Assembly: GCA_000402295.1 (NCBI GenBank)
Contig: AQRW01000183.1
Span: forward strand, 1 to 54,414
DNA: 54,414 nucleotides
Source of the DNA: Candidatus Aerophobus profundus SCGC AAA252-L23
GTDB lineage: Bacteria; Aerophobota; Aerophobia; Aerophobales; Aerophobaceae
Reading direction: 5' to 3'
How positions within the stretch are numbered: the first letter of the stretch is position 1; every line of letters starts with the position of its first letter. A model generated the notes under the pieces. That model was given only the letters and a program-made list of their open reading frames with translations, was not told the origin of the DNA and searched no databases. A program made the translations under genes and the position numbers. Below are positions 35,515-44,141 of this stretch, piece by piece.

Positions 35515-35632
35515 TCTCGCCTATGTCCCCCCTTGGCTCTCATAATATATACGGTTTTCTGCCCTAAGTCAATATCGTCCCATTTTAAGTCCAGAATCTC
35601 TTACTCGCGTATCCGGGTGTTCAGAACGGTAT
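35515..35632 (-). pseudogene. Second integrase, central fragment
   Basis: Aligns to 13141-13258 of the intact integrase with only about eight differences in the first 87 bases. It encodes the region LKWDDIDLGQK and RAKGGHRR, including the part near the first catalytic Arg. It is joined directly to the tRNA fragment, with the C-terminal part deleted. This points to a second, related element once integrated in tandem at the same tRNA. Confidence 0.7.
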
Positions 35633-35727
35633 CCTGTAGCCTTTTTGAATTTCTTAGCCTTGTGTTTCTTCTTTTGGCCCAGTGAAGACTCCTATCTGTT
35701 ATTCTTGGTTTATTTGTTGGATCGTAT

Positions 35728-36237
35728 TCACCCTATTAAGAAATATCTGGGTACTCTTTTCACATAATCCTCATACTCTTTCCCAAATTTTTCTATATTT
35801 GTCTTTTCTTCACTTAGCACATAGAGATGAGCCAGGATAACGTATACAACAAAATAAAGCCACAAGATCATATACATAACCGATATTGGGTTCCATCCCA
35901 CTACGATCGCGCCGAGGAGACATATGATACCTGCCAGAACATGGGAGTGTCTGCTGACCTTATAAATACCCCAGTCTACGACTACCTTCTTTTTCTCAGG
36001 ATGCTCTCTCGTAGCCATGAAGCCCAGGGCATAGACCGCTTCCCCGGCAGCAATAATGACAAGTCCAATCCAGAAAGCTGAATTGATACTGAAGGGGACA
36101 AACCACATTAACACCCACCCCACAGCAAAGCCTGCTAAGAAACCTATTACCCAATACCTGCCAGTTGGAGGACCCATTCTCTCCGCTCTTATGGCCCCAG
36201 AAAGAAGCCAACTGATGGCAAAACTCAAGATGTGCAC
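35728..36237 (-). CDS. ICMT-family membrane methyltransferase (5' frameshift)
   Basis: About 170 residues with four to five membrane helices (HILSFAISWLLSGAIRAERM, GFLAGFAVGWVLMWFVPF) and the isoprenylcysteine-methyltransferase-like core WGIYKVSRHSHVL, EEKTNIEKFGKEYEDYVKR. It likely methylates a lipid or small membrane substrate with SAM. An upstream ATG at 36269 with AGGAGG begins MGTAWYFRL in another frame, and a CT repeat (36240-36245) is two bases too long to join it to YVHILSF. The gene may be frameshifted, or start at the GTG given here without its first 11 residues. Confidence 0.6.
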   Translation of the reverse strand: MHILSFAISWLLSGAIRAERMGPPTGRYWVIGFLAGFAVGWVLMWFVPFSINSAFWIGLVIIAAGEAVYALGFMATREHPEKKKVVVDWGIYKVSRHSHVLAGIICLLGAIVVGWNPISVMYMILWLYFVVYVILAHLYVLSEEKTNIEKFGKEYEDYVKRVPRYFLIG

Positions 36238-36344
36238 ATAGAGAGTCTAAAATACCAGGCTGTTCCCATTTTTTATTTACCTCCTTCCTCAGATAATTCT
36301 CAATTGTTCCCATTCTTCATCCTTCATGTTCTGCCTCAAAATCC

Positions 36345-36917
36345 TCATCGTCCATTGGATTTCAACCTACCTAACCACCTGGGGGTTCTGTTAATGTACT
36401 CCCGGTAGGTATCACCATAAACCTCGAGACAGAGTCGTTCTTCAGCGATTCCGTTAATACAATGCAAGATTATGAATAGAACAGAGGCCACCAGAAAGAG
36501 CCAGGAAGCACAAACTATGCCTACACCCCCAAATATGGGGATGTGAGTGAGGTACATGGGATGCCTTGAATAGCGATACAGTCCTCTAGTGACAGGTTGG
36601 TCGGGAGGACTCGCCACGATGTTGAGCCAGACGATGGTGTACATGATCAACCCGAATAAATAAATGGGAAGACCCACGTAAAACCAGATCGTTCCCCCTT
36701 GGAGAGGAAGAAAAATGGAGTATATGAAGAGGAAAAACATGACTATCTTTGAGACACCCAGAATTGTCTTCTCGTTCTTGTTGAGGGGAGCAGTGGAGCT
36801 CGTTTTCCTAAATGTACCTTTATGGAATAGAAGTACGAAGGGAAGTGGTAGCAGACACCACACCATGAAAATCCAGGCATTCCATAAACTCATTTGAAAA
36901 ATTGGTGCGGGCGACAT
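36345..36917 (-). CDS. ICMT-family membrane methyltransferase
   Basis: A 190-residue integral membrane protein with about five helices. The SAM/substrate signature GLYRYSRHPMYLTHI followed by EERLCLEVYGDTYREYINRT is typical of the isoprenylcysteine carboxyl methyltransferase / phospholipid methyltransferase superfamily. AGGAGG precedes ATG 36917. It is transcribed ahead of a frameshifted relative at 35728. Substrate unknown. Confidence 0.75.
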   Translation of the reverse strand: MSPAPIFQMSLWNAWIFMVWCLLPLPFVLLFHKGTFRKTSSTAPLNKNEKTILGVSKIVMFFLFIYSIFLPLQGGTIWFYVGLPIYLFGLIMYTIVWLNIVASPPDQPVTRGLYRYSRHPMYLTHIPIFGGVGIVCASWLFLVASVLFIILHCINGIAEERLCLEVYGDTYREYINRTPRWLGRLKSNGR

Positions 36918-36979
36918 ATTTTACCTCCTATTCCTCTCACACCAAACTCTTCTTCAGAATAAATGACTGCATGTGAATG

Positions 36980-37340
36980 TCAACGCAAAAGGGGACCACC
37001 TGTGTCAAGCTTGTGGCGAACTACACATCCTATGATCAAGGCCAAAGGGACTTCAATCCAGACCGACCACACTGAGGCCGGGTATTTAGAGAGAAGTACA
37101 GCTATAACGTGGATGAATATTGCACTGACCAGAACCAAAACAAAGAATGTGGTTACATACATCAGTTGTGAAGCTCTGGATCCCATTAGGTCTTTGAGAT
37201 AATCTGCAACTTCTCTACCCTCATGCCTAAGAGAAGTCACGAGCGTACCGAAGTCATGGACAGCTCCCATAAACACTGTCCCCAGTATGATCCAAATAAG
37301 AGCAGGCAACAGCGATTATTACAAACACGATGGCGTTCAC
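36980..37340 (-). pseudogene. cstA: cstA (carbon starvation protein) with internal deletion
   Basis: A GTG start at 37340 with a good GGAGG begins MNAIVFVIIAVA, the first helix of CstA. The frame then changes, and at 37309 a second frame starts in the family's next conserved block, PALIWIILGTVFMGAVHDFG and TLVTSLRHEGREVADYL, running about 105 residues and then stopping. CstA normally has over 450 residues. The N-terminal 80 or so residues between the two blocks and the C-terminal three quarters are lost. It can no longer transport peptides or pyruvate. Confidence 0.7.
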
Positions 37341-37430
37341 AATTCTACCTCCTTAGAGCTGGTTCATTTTTTACCCCGAAAGCTTCCAAAAAGAGGAATT
37401 GTTTTTGATTGGTCATTGAATTTGAAAATT

Positions 37431-38576
37431 TCACATCAGCAGCTGCTTATTCCCTACTCTTACTCGCTCAAGACCTTCTTCCTCAGCAATCGCCTTCGCC
37501 TTGAAAGCAAAATCCTTTTTGATCAAAGGCTGATCTACGAAGTGATACGCCGGTCCAAAAGCCAGTAGGGAATAGGGAATTGATGGATTGACGGTGGCGA
37601 TGAAACGGGCAATTTTTCTAATTTCTTCCAGGTCAATGTAGCCGGGAACCAGAAGGGTGGAGGCCCGAAGAAAAGGTGGGTCTTTACGCCTGAGATGCAA
37701 TCTACCCAGCTTTTTGAAGTTTTCATAGGTTGCCTTATTGCTTGCTCCAGAAAGCACCTGGTTAAGGTTTTCATCCCAGGTCTTGAGGTCGAATTTGATC
37801 CCTCCCCCACTCTCTAAGGAAAGCTCCGCTATTTTCTTTAACCAAGGCCAAGAAAAATTCCCATTACTCTCCAGGCATATTCTGAATATTCTCCCTTGCT
37901 CTCTTGTTTTCTCTACAATTCTCTCTGAGACTTCCAGAACAAAAGGCATCTGCGGCTCCGGGGTTCCACCAAACCAGCAGGCGCAGGTGAGCGAGGGATC
38001 GGAGAGAAGTTGTTCCACCAACTTATCACTCTTGAGAATTGGTCCCTTCTTAGCCGCCATCTCAGGCCAGCTGGTGTTCTGACAGTAGAGACAATGATAA
38101 CAACAGGTACCGAGAAAAATGGCGGCACTGTTGTACCCTCTATCCCCGTGAGGCCACTTGGCATACTTTGGATAGCCTGCCCCAGTTCCTCCGGCACAGT
38201 GCCACACTGCTACACAATTGGTAGGGTGGGGGTCCTTGTACCACGACCCAATCGCTTTTTCAGGAGTTCCATAGTCACGAACAAGCCTCCCTTGCTCATT
38301 TCGGGAGAGTCCACAATACCCTTCCTCTCCCTCTGAAATACGGCAGTGATTGGCGCAATACGTGCACTCAACTCCCTGCGAAGCTTTGGGAATCTTTGGC
38401 GGAAAGCTGACTTCCTTTCTCGCTCTTGCCTGAGCTTTCATCCCAATCTTTATCGCCTGGGCAGGTTTCTGACGAATACAGCTCAGACAAAGAGAAAGCG
38501 TCCTGGATATCTCTCTCCCCTCTTTCCCGCAGAGCTTACATTTGCCCTTTTGTCCGCTTATCAAATCTTCCAGCAT
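37431..38576 (-). CDS. Radical SAM protein, PflA/AmmeMemoRadiSam-like
   Basis: A 381-residue protein. An N-terminal zinc-binding region (CKLCGKEG, then LSLCLSCIRQ) precedes a second Cys cluster (CTYCANHCRISEGEEGYC) and the radical SAM core with FLGTCCYHCLYCQNTSWPE, whose CxxxCxxC binds the [4Fe-4S] cluster. WFGGTPEPQMPF and LESNGNFSW follow in the usual order of pyruvate-formate-lyase-activase-like enzymes. A cytosolic, anaerobic SAM-dependent enzyme of unknown substrate. No MEMO or AMMECR1 partner is next to it. Confidence 0.8.
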   Translation of the reverse strand: MLEDLISGQKGKCKLCGKEGREISRTLSLCLSCIRQKPAQAIKIGMKAQARARKEVSFPPKIPKASQGVECTYCANHCRISEGEEGYCGLSRNEQGRLVRDYGTPEKAIGSWYKDPHPTNCVAVWHCAGGTGAGYPKYAKWPHGDRGYNSAAIFLGTCCYHCLYCQNTSWPEMAAKKGPILKSDKLVEQLLSDPSLTCACWFGGTPEPQMPFVLEVSERIVEKTREQGRIFRICLESNGNFSWPWLKKIAELSLESGGGIKFDLKTWDENLNQVLSGASNKATYENFKKLGRLHLRRKDPPFLRASTLLVPGYIDLEEIRKIARFIATVNPSIPYSLLAFGPAYHFVDQPLIKKDFAFKAKAIAEEEGLERVRVGNKQLLM

Positions 38577-38947
38577 ACTCTTATTTCGATATCTAAACCG
38601 TACTTATTATTCTTGTCCACCTCTACCATTCACTCCAATCCCATCATACAATCACCACTAAATTAGTCAAAATTGGGTGACCAAGAGGATAAATACGAGG
38701 TCTCACAAGGTCATTTCCAGCCTAAGACCCTGGCTGTTCTCCAGCCTTATCCCGAATTGAGGTATTAGCCTGGGAGTAAAGGAACGACAGTTCATCTCTC
38801 ACGAATTGCACCCGGCAAACCTTGGCCAAGAGACTACTGGACTTTCGCTGGGATTTGCAATTTGTGCCCCGAGATGAGCTTTGACCCTACCTGGGACTCG
38901 AACAATGAGCATCAAATTTCACTATCCTCCGCTTGCCTGCCAGTGGC
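38577..38947. other. Intergenic region between radical SAM and PadR genes
   Basis: About 370 nt with no believable reading frame on either strand. The PadR promoter follows directly. Nothing else was recognised. Confidence 0.35.
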
Positions 38948-38991
38948 TTGACAGAGACTAAATGCTTCTTTATTATATCGGAATCAGATAT
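38948..38991 (+). promoter_or_regulatory. PadR promoter with overlapping operator
   Basis: TTGACA (38948-38953) and TATTAT (38971-38976) are separated by 17 bp, a near-ideal sigma-70 promoter. An inverted repeat ATATC-N7-GATAT (38975-38991) covers the -10 and start region, where a PadR protein would block transcription of its own operon. Confidence 0.65.
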
Positions 38992-39005
38992 CGAGAGACG
39001 ATACT

Positions 39006-39317
39006 ATGGTTAGAAACATCTTTTTGGGATTTATCCGGATGCATATACTGTACCATGCCAGCAAAGAAGAAATCTTTGGGGTTGGAATTATGAAGGAAAT
39101 AGAGAGGCACGGTTATTCAATTAGTCCCGGGACCCTATATCCAATTCTTCACTCTTTGGAAAATCAGGAATACTTGAGCAGTAGAAAAAAAGTAGTTGAA
39201 GGAAAAATCAGGAAATATTACCAAATAACCGGAAAGGGCATCAGTATTCTTGGTGAATCAAAAGAGAAGATAAGAGAGCTGATTAGCGAAGTCCTAAAAG
39301 AAAAACAATATGAATAA
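39006..39317 (+). CDS. PadR-family transcriptional regulator
   Basis: A 103-residue winged-helix protein with the PadR hallmarks FGVGIMKEIERHGYSISPGT, LYPILHSLENQEYLSSRKK and KYYQITGKG. PadR proteins repress detoxification or efflux genes and release DNA when they bind a small ligand. It overlaps the MFS gene by 8 bp, so it very probably controls that exporter through the palindrome in its own promoter. Confidence 0.88.
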   Translation: MVRNIFLGFIRMHILYHASKEEIFGVGIMKEIERHGYSISPGTLYPILHSLENQEYLSSRKKVVEGKIRKYYQITGKGISILGESKEKIRELISEVLKEKQYE

Positions 39318-40515
39318 GCTCGGACCTATCAGAATCTTTGAGGGTATGACCCTAAATATATTCATATTAGGACTGGTCAGTTTATTCACCGACCTGAGCA
39401 GCCAGATGGTTTTTCCGTTGATTCCCCTGTTCTTGACTACTGTTTTGGGTACCGGTGCTTGCGCAGTAGGTATTGTTGAAGGTGCAGCAGAAACAACTGC
39501 TTCTTTGCTAAAGGTGGTATCGGGTTACTGGTCTGACAAAATCAGAAAAAGAAAACCTTTTATCCTCTTTGGCTACTCTTTGTCCTCGATAACAAAACCA
39601 CTATTTGCTCTGGCCAATGTCTGGTCTTTTGTTCTTTTTATCAGAGTAATAGAGAGAATTGGTAAAGGCTTGAGAACCGCTCCCAGAGATGCGATTGTAG
39701 CTGAATCTTGTGATGAGAAGGTGAGGGGAAAAGCGTATGGGTTTCATCGAGCTATGGATGGGATTGGTTCAGTTGCAGGGGCAATGCTTGCTTTCCTGCT
39801 TCTGCCCATTTTGGGATACAGAAACATTTTTCTATTTGCTCTTATACCTGGAGTAATTGCCGTATTTGTTGTCCTGTTTATCAAAGAAAAAAGACTACCT
39901 CTAAAAAAGGACACCAAGGCAATGTCCCTTAGGCTGAGTTTCAAAGAATTGCCCGGAAACTTGAGATTATTTGTTATCGTCTCCTCGGTGTTTGCCTTAG
40001 GCCATTTTGGTTATGCCTTTCTCTTGTTGAGAGCCAAGAATATAGGCTTAGCGGATAATATGGCAATTCTTCTCTACGTTTTATTTTACATTGTTTACAG
40101 TATTTGCACCATACCTTCGGGAATATTATCAGATAGAATTGGGAGAAAACCCGTTTTGATGGCAGGCTACGTATTGTTTGCCCTAACTTCTCTCGGCTTA
40201 ATATTCGCTTCCCATATCCAGGGTATTGTACTTTCTTTCATATTGTATGGGATATTTTATGCTATGATTGACGGGGCCCAAAGAGCCTTGGTGGTGGACT
40301 TGGCGCCGAAACACCTGAAAGCAACAGCACTAGGAACATTCCATGCGGCAATAGGATTAGTGGCCCTTCCAGGGGGATATATTGCCGGAGCATTGTGGGA
40401 TAAAATAAGTCCGGAGGCAACTTTTATTTATGGCTTTACCTTGGCCATAATTTCGCTATTCTTATTCACTCTGGTGAAGAAAAGTGACAAAGCATCGACC
40501 ATGGCCCCCTTTTAG
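39310..40515 (+). CDS. MFS transporter (probable drug/metabolite exporter)
   Basis: A 401-residue protein with about twelve hydrophobic helices. SGYWSDKIRKRKPFILFGYS matches the MFS loop 2-3 signature and IPSGILSDRIGRKPVLMAGY its repeat in the second half. ERIGKGLRTAPRDAIVAES follows helix 4, as in this MFS subgroup. Translation is coupled to padR. Likely proton-driven efflux of a compound sensed by PadR; the substrate cannot be deduced. Confidence 0.85.
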   Translation: MNKLGPIRIFEGMTLNIFILGLVSLFTDLSSQMVFPLIPLFLTTVLGTGACAVGIVEGAAETTASLLKVVSGYWSDKIRKRKPFILFGYSLSSITKPLFALANVWSFVLFIRVIERIGKGLRTAPRDAIVAESCDEKVRGKAYGFHRAMDGIGSVAGAMLAFLLLPILGYRNIFLFALIPGVIAVFVVLFIKEKRLPLKKDTKAMSLRLSFKELPGNLRLFVIVSSVFALGHFGYAFLLLRAKNIGLADNMAILLYVLFYIVYSICTIPSGILSDRIGRKPVLMAGYVLFALTSLGLIFASHIQGIVLSFILYGIFYAMIDGAQRALVVDLAPKHLKATALGTFHAAIGLVALPGGYIAGALWDKISPEATFIYGFTLAIISLFLFTLVKKSDKASTMAPF

Positions 40516-40640
40516 ATCACTCGTCCCTCTTTCTTTCTGACAGCCAAGTCGAGTTAGAGATGAAATGATAATATTATGGAAGAGAGGCCAACTCTGATTA
40601 AAAACCCACTCTAAAATGTGCTAACAAGAATTCGGTGCCT

Positions 40641-41654
40641 TCACTGAGCATTCTGTTTCTGCATCAGGAGTGCTTTGTTCCTTTCCTTGAGTGCCTGCTT
40701 ATATTCTCGGTCCAAGGCAACTACCTCAGCATCACTCTTGATTCTTGTGGTCAGAGATATAAGCTGGTTCTGGTAGCCAACGATTTTCCCGTTCTCATCT
40801 AGACTGAGGGTCAGTACCCCTACTTTTTGTCCGCTCGGTCCAGGGTGGACAATGAGCGTTTCTCCGGCGACCAGAGGTTTGTTGATTAAACTTCCGCCGT
40901 GGCCTCCCACAATCAGGTCTATTCCCTTGAACTGCGCCGCCATTTTCAGATCCAGCTCGGTTCCAAGGTGAGACAGAACAATAATCAGGTCTGCTTTTTC
41001 TTCAAGAACAGACAGGTAACGCGACAATACTTCTTGCCAGGGGGAAAACTCAGCTTCCACTTTCTTTTGTTTGCCCGAGAAGTGTGAAGCATCGAAGGTA
41101 ACTCCCAGAATTGCCAGTCGATGATTTCCCACCTCTTTTATCACATAGGGAGGGAACAACAAAGAGTCGTCGCCACAGAGAATCTTTAGATCAGCCGCCA
41201 CAATAGGAATACGGTAGTTCTCCCGGGCTTCGAGAAGGAATTGACACCCGCCCATTAACTCCTGATCACCGATGGTGACTGCGTCGTAACCAATCAGCTC
41301 CAGAGCGGCAAAAATGTAAGAGCTTTTCAAGGGGTCGGAACCGGTGGGGAGGTTATCTCCGGAGTCCAGAACCAGTACCTGAGAATGTTCTTGGCGATAT
41401 TGCTTAATGAATTGAGCCCGTCGGGCCAAACCACCGGACTTGCCGGGACAGGCACACTGTACCAAAAGACCGTTAGCCGTACCAGTGTACAGAATCTCAA
41501 TCGTGCTGTCTCCAGCTTCCAAAGAGTCGCCTTCGGACGCCAAAACCCCCTCCGCAAACGAGAAACCAACAAATCCCAAGAGGGATAGGTACAAAAAGAC
41601 TACCACCACCACCATAGAACTCACTCTTTTACCTGAGTATCTTCTGACGAGCAT
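40641..41654 (-). CDS. Exported 5'-nucleotidase-like metallophosphatase
   Basis: A 337-residue protein with a signal sequence (VVVVVFLYLSLLGFVGFSFA). The fold is that of the calcineurin-like UshA N-terminal domain: VLVLDSGDNLPTGSD, VTIGDQELMGG, ADLIIVLSHLGTELD and GIDLIVGGHGG. In UshA the first metal site comes from D-x-H, but here that strand reads ILYTGTANGLL followed by a CAC motif, as in a group with QCACPGKSGGLARR. Metal binding may therefore be altered. AGGAGG is present. The gene is next to a DUF1573-thioredoxin-CcdA fusion, 37 bp downstream of that gene. Confidence 0.75.
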   Translation of the reverse strand: MLVRRYSGKRVSSMVVVVVFLYLSLLGFVGFSFAEGVLASEGDSLEAGDSTIEILYTGTANGLLVQCACPGKSGGLARRAQFIKQYRQEHSQVLVLDSGDNLPTGSDPLKSSYIFAALELIGYDAVTIGDQELMGGCQFLLEARENYRIPIVAADLKILCGDDSLLFPPYVIKEVGNHRLAILGVTFDASHFSGKQKKVEAEFSPWQEVLSRYLSVLEEKADLIIVLSHLGTELDLKMAAQFKGIDLIVGGHGGSLINKPLVAGETLIVHPGPSGQKVGVLTLSLDENGKIVGYQNQLISLTTRIKSDAEVVALDREYKQALKERNKALLMQKQNAQ

Positions 41655-41691
41655 TTTCGCCTCCTTGAGTATAAATGAGTATTGGTTCGTC

Positions 41692-43230
41692 TTATGGCCC
41701 CCACAATAAGAAAGCTCCCAGAGCGAAGAAAACGAGGGCCAAAACTAACTTGAGTTTTCCCAGATTTGTCTCCAGAAAACCAGACAATCTCTGCCAGGAA
41801 ACCCCCAGATAAACGGATAAAAATATCAGCAGTAAAGGGAGAATAAACAGGAGATTGTAAAGAACAAGATAAAAAATGCCTCGGGGATTTCCTGGACTGA
41901 TCCTATTTATGTAAACAATGGTGGGAAGATAAATTTGCCCGGTACAGGCCAATTCAAAGAAAGATACTCCAAAACCCAGGAAGCATGCGGCAGGGAAAAT
42001 AGACCAGCCGCCAAAACCCCGGCGTATATTTGAATGAATTGTTTTCTTAAACCTCTTGGGAAGCTGTAGAATTACCTTCTTACTCCTCTTAGTGAGGCAC
42101 AGATAGAAATCGTAAAGGCTGATAGCCCCCAGTCCGAAAGCCAGTCCAATCGCTACATACCGAATAATGTTGCCAACAAGGCTATAGGATGATGAGATTT
42201 TGAGTAAACTAAAGAGTCCCCATCCCACCCCCAGATAGGTCACAAATACTGACAGGCTGAAAAGCATACCCACCACCAGAATTTCACGGGGATTTCTTTT
42301 GAGCAATACAAGGTAAGAAATCAGGAAGATGAGAGTAGCAAAGGCACAGGGGTTTACTCCGTCAGCCAGTCCCGCCACTAAAACCGGGAGAAGACGATAT
42401 GATCTGAATTTTTGAATTATCTTCTCCGGTGACCCTTCTTTTTCCCGGACGATCTCATGAGGCCAGTAGTCAGCTCCTTCTTCCCGATACTTCCTGATTA
42501 GGGACTCGAGTTCCCTCTTGATTTGTCTCTCTCCACCCAAGATGTCCCTCCCGATGACCAGCACCGGAATTTCATTGCTTTGCCTTTGGTATTTTTCTTC
42601 TAAGAGAGAAAGCATTTGATAATTATCGGGCTCGGACAGGGGAAAGGCAGCCACCTCCAGATTAATCTGGAGCTTTTTCCCTAATTGGGGGAAAACCTCA
42701 TTCCTGAGCTTCTGACAGTACCGGCACCCGGGTGAATAGAAGAAGCTCATTCTAACCAGAGGGAGGTTCTGGGTAGCGGGTGAAGACCTGGTAGTCGAAG
42801 CCACTTTGGACTTCTGGGAGAGGACTTCCCCCTCTATAGGCAGTTGAATATGAGGATACTGAGGATCATTAGTGTCCATAAACAGGTAGTGGGTAACACT
42901 ACCCTGGTATCCTTTAGTATCAAAGCTGACTGCAAAAACAGCGGCCCCCCCTGGCTCCACGGCAAGATACCCGGGATTCACTCCGATACACTCGCAGGAG
43001 GGACGAAGATCTATCTGCAGATTTTCAGTTCCGACGTTGGTCACTGAGAAACGAGTTTCCAGAAGGGCGCCTTCCAGTGCTTCCCCAAACTCCCAGCTGA
43101 TCTTGTCCAGTCTCATTTCTGGTGCGCTGGTCTGAGCCAAAGTCACCGGTAAGACGAACAACATAACTAAGAATAAACAACTCAATACTTCCAGCCATCC
43201 CCAGACGGAGATCCGCCAACTTTTCATCAT
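41692..43230 (-). CDS. DUF1573-thioredoxin-CcdA fusion membrane protein
   Basis: A 512-residue three-part protein. After a signal peptide, residues about 35-140 are a DUF1573 Ig-like domain (RFSVTNVGTENLQIDLRPSC, VEPGGAAVFAVSFDTKGY). Residues about 155-250 are a thioredoxin/glutaredoxin-like domain with the redox pair CRYC in FFYSPGCRYCQKLRNE. The C-terminal half is a six-helix CcdA/DsbD-type electron carrier (LADGVNPCAFATLIFL, then ACTGQIYLPTIVY, each with a conserved Cys). It should pass electrons from the cytosol to exported thiols. The 5'-nucleotidase-like gene follows in the same operon. Confidence 0.8.
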   Translation of the reverse strand: MMKSWRISVWGWLEVLSCLFLVMLFVLPVTLAQTSAPEMRLDKISWEFGEALEGALLETRFSVTNVGTENLQIDLRPSCECIGVNPGYLAVEPGGAAVFAVSFDTKGYQGSVTHYLFMDTNDPQYPHIQLPIEGEVLSQKSKVASTTRSSPATQNLPLVRMSFFYSPGCRYCQKLRNEVFPQLGKKLQINLEVAAFPLSEPDNYQMLSLLEEKYQRQSNEIPVLVIGRDILGGERQIKRELESLIRKYREEGADYWPHEIVREKEGSPEKIIQKFRSYRLLPVLVAGLADGVNPCAFATLIFLISYLVLLKRNPREILVVGMLFSLSVFVTYLGVGWGLFSLLKISSSYSLVGNIIRYVAIGLAFGLGAISLYDFYLCLTKRSKKVILQLPKRFKKTIHSNIRRGFGGWSIFPAACFLGFGVSFFELACTGQIYLPTIVYINRISPGNPRGIFYLVLYNLLFILPLLLIFLSVYLGVSWQRLSGFLETNLGKLKLVLALVFFALGAFLLWGP

Positions 43231-43417
43231 TTAACGACCTGAATTCACCCATTATTACTTCCAGGATTCTAAACGCCAGCAGGAAAAAAATTAATCTTCA
43301 CCAACACACCATCATATCCTAATGTGCCTCTGTCAAAAGTCAAACCTGATTTCCCGATTGAACCTTGTCTAAAACGTGTGACCCCTCGATCGGCCTAGGT
43401 GTTGCTATCAAGGCAAG

Positions 43418-43445
43418 TTGACAAATTAACCAGGACTCTTACAAT
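43418..43445 (+). promoter_or_regulatory. Promoter for the glyoxalase II-like gene
   Basis: TTGACA and TACAAT with a 16-bp spacer lie 60 bp before the GTG start at 43505. The match to the sigma-70 consensus is strong. Confidence 0.6.
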
Positions 43446-43504
43446 CCACCTGGTAGTTTGCTGAGAGAAAACAAAAACTAACAAGTAACCCGAGGAGGTG
43501 AGAG

Positions 43505-44131
43505 GTGATAATAAAGCAACTGGCGGTGGGGGGAGTAGATATGAATTTTTCCTACCTAATTGCCGATGAGATATCCCGAGAGGGTCTAATAATAGACCCT
43601 TGCGGAGATGTGGAAATGATCTTACGGAGTATCAAGAAGAATAATATCAGGATAAAATATATTCTCAACACCCATGGTCATCGAGATCACATCGAGGGGA
43701 ACCAGGCAATTGTCCGGGCCACAGGAGCTCAAGTAGTATGTCACCAACTCGAAGTCCCCCTGGTGGATTCAGACATCACGGTGGAGGACGGAGATATGCT
43801 AAAATTGGGGAACCTAAAGGTAAAGATCATCCACACTCCGGGACACACCCGGGGCAGTATTTGTGCCCTGGTAGAAAATGCTCTCTTGAGTGGTGATACT
43901 CTCTTTGTGGGCTACTGCGGAAGAACAGATGGTCCGGGAGGTAGTTCAGAAGAACTCTACCACAGTTTATTCGGTAAAATCGCCCAGCTTTCTGATGACA
44001 CCAAAGTGTATCCTGGTCATGACTATGGAGAGAAGTCGGTATCCACAATTGGTTACGAGAAGTCTCACAACCCCTATTATCAATGCCGCAGCAACAAAGA
44101 ATTCTTAGAGCTGCGAAGGAAAGGAGTTTAG
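43505..44131 (+). CDS. MBL-fold hydrolase, glyoxalase II-like
   Basis: A 208-residue metallo-beta-lactamase-fold enzyme. NTHGHRDHIEGN supplies most metal ligands, with HTPGHTRGSI, LLSGDTLFVGYCGRTD and VYPGHDYG completing the set in glyoxalase II order. Members hydrolyse thioesters such as S-lactoylglutathione or act on persulfides. Its position beside glutathione synthesis genes supports a thiol substrate. Translation starts at GTG 43505 after GAGGAGGTGA. Confidence 0.85.
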   Translation: MIIKQLAVGGVDMNFSYLIADEISREGLIIDPCGDVEMILRSIKKNNIRIKYILNTHGHRDHIEGNQAIVRATGAQVVCHQLEVPLVDSDITVEDGDMLKLGNLKVKIIHTPGHTRGSICALVENALLSGDTLFVGYCGRTDGPGGSSEELYHSLFGKIAQLSDDTKVYPGHDYGEKSVSTIGYEKSHNPYYQCRSNKEFLELRRKGV

Positions 44132-44141
44132 TCAGGAAGAC

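Noticed and set aside
35355..35543. Short minus-strand ORF at the right island border
   Set aside because: It is a read-through of the integrase fragment and the tRNA-Gly fragment, not a gene.
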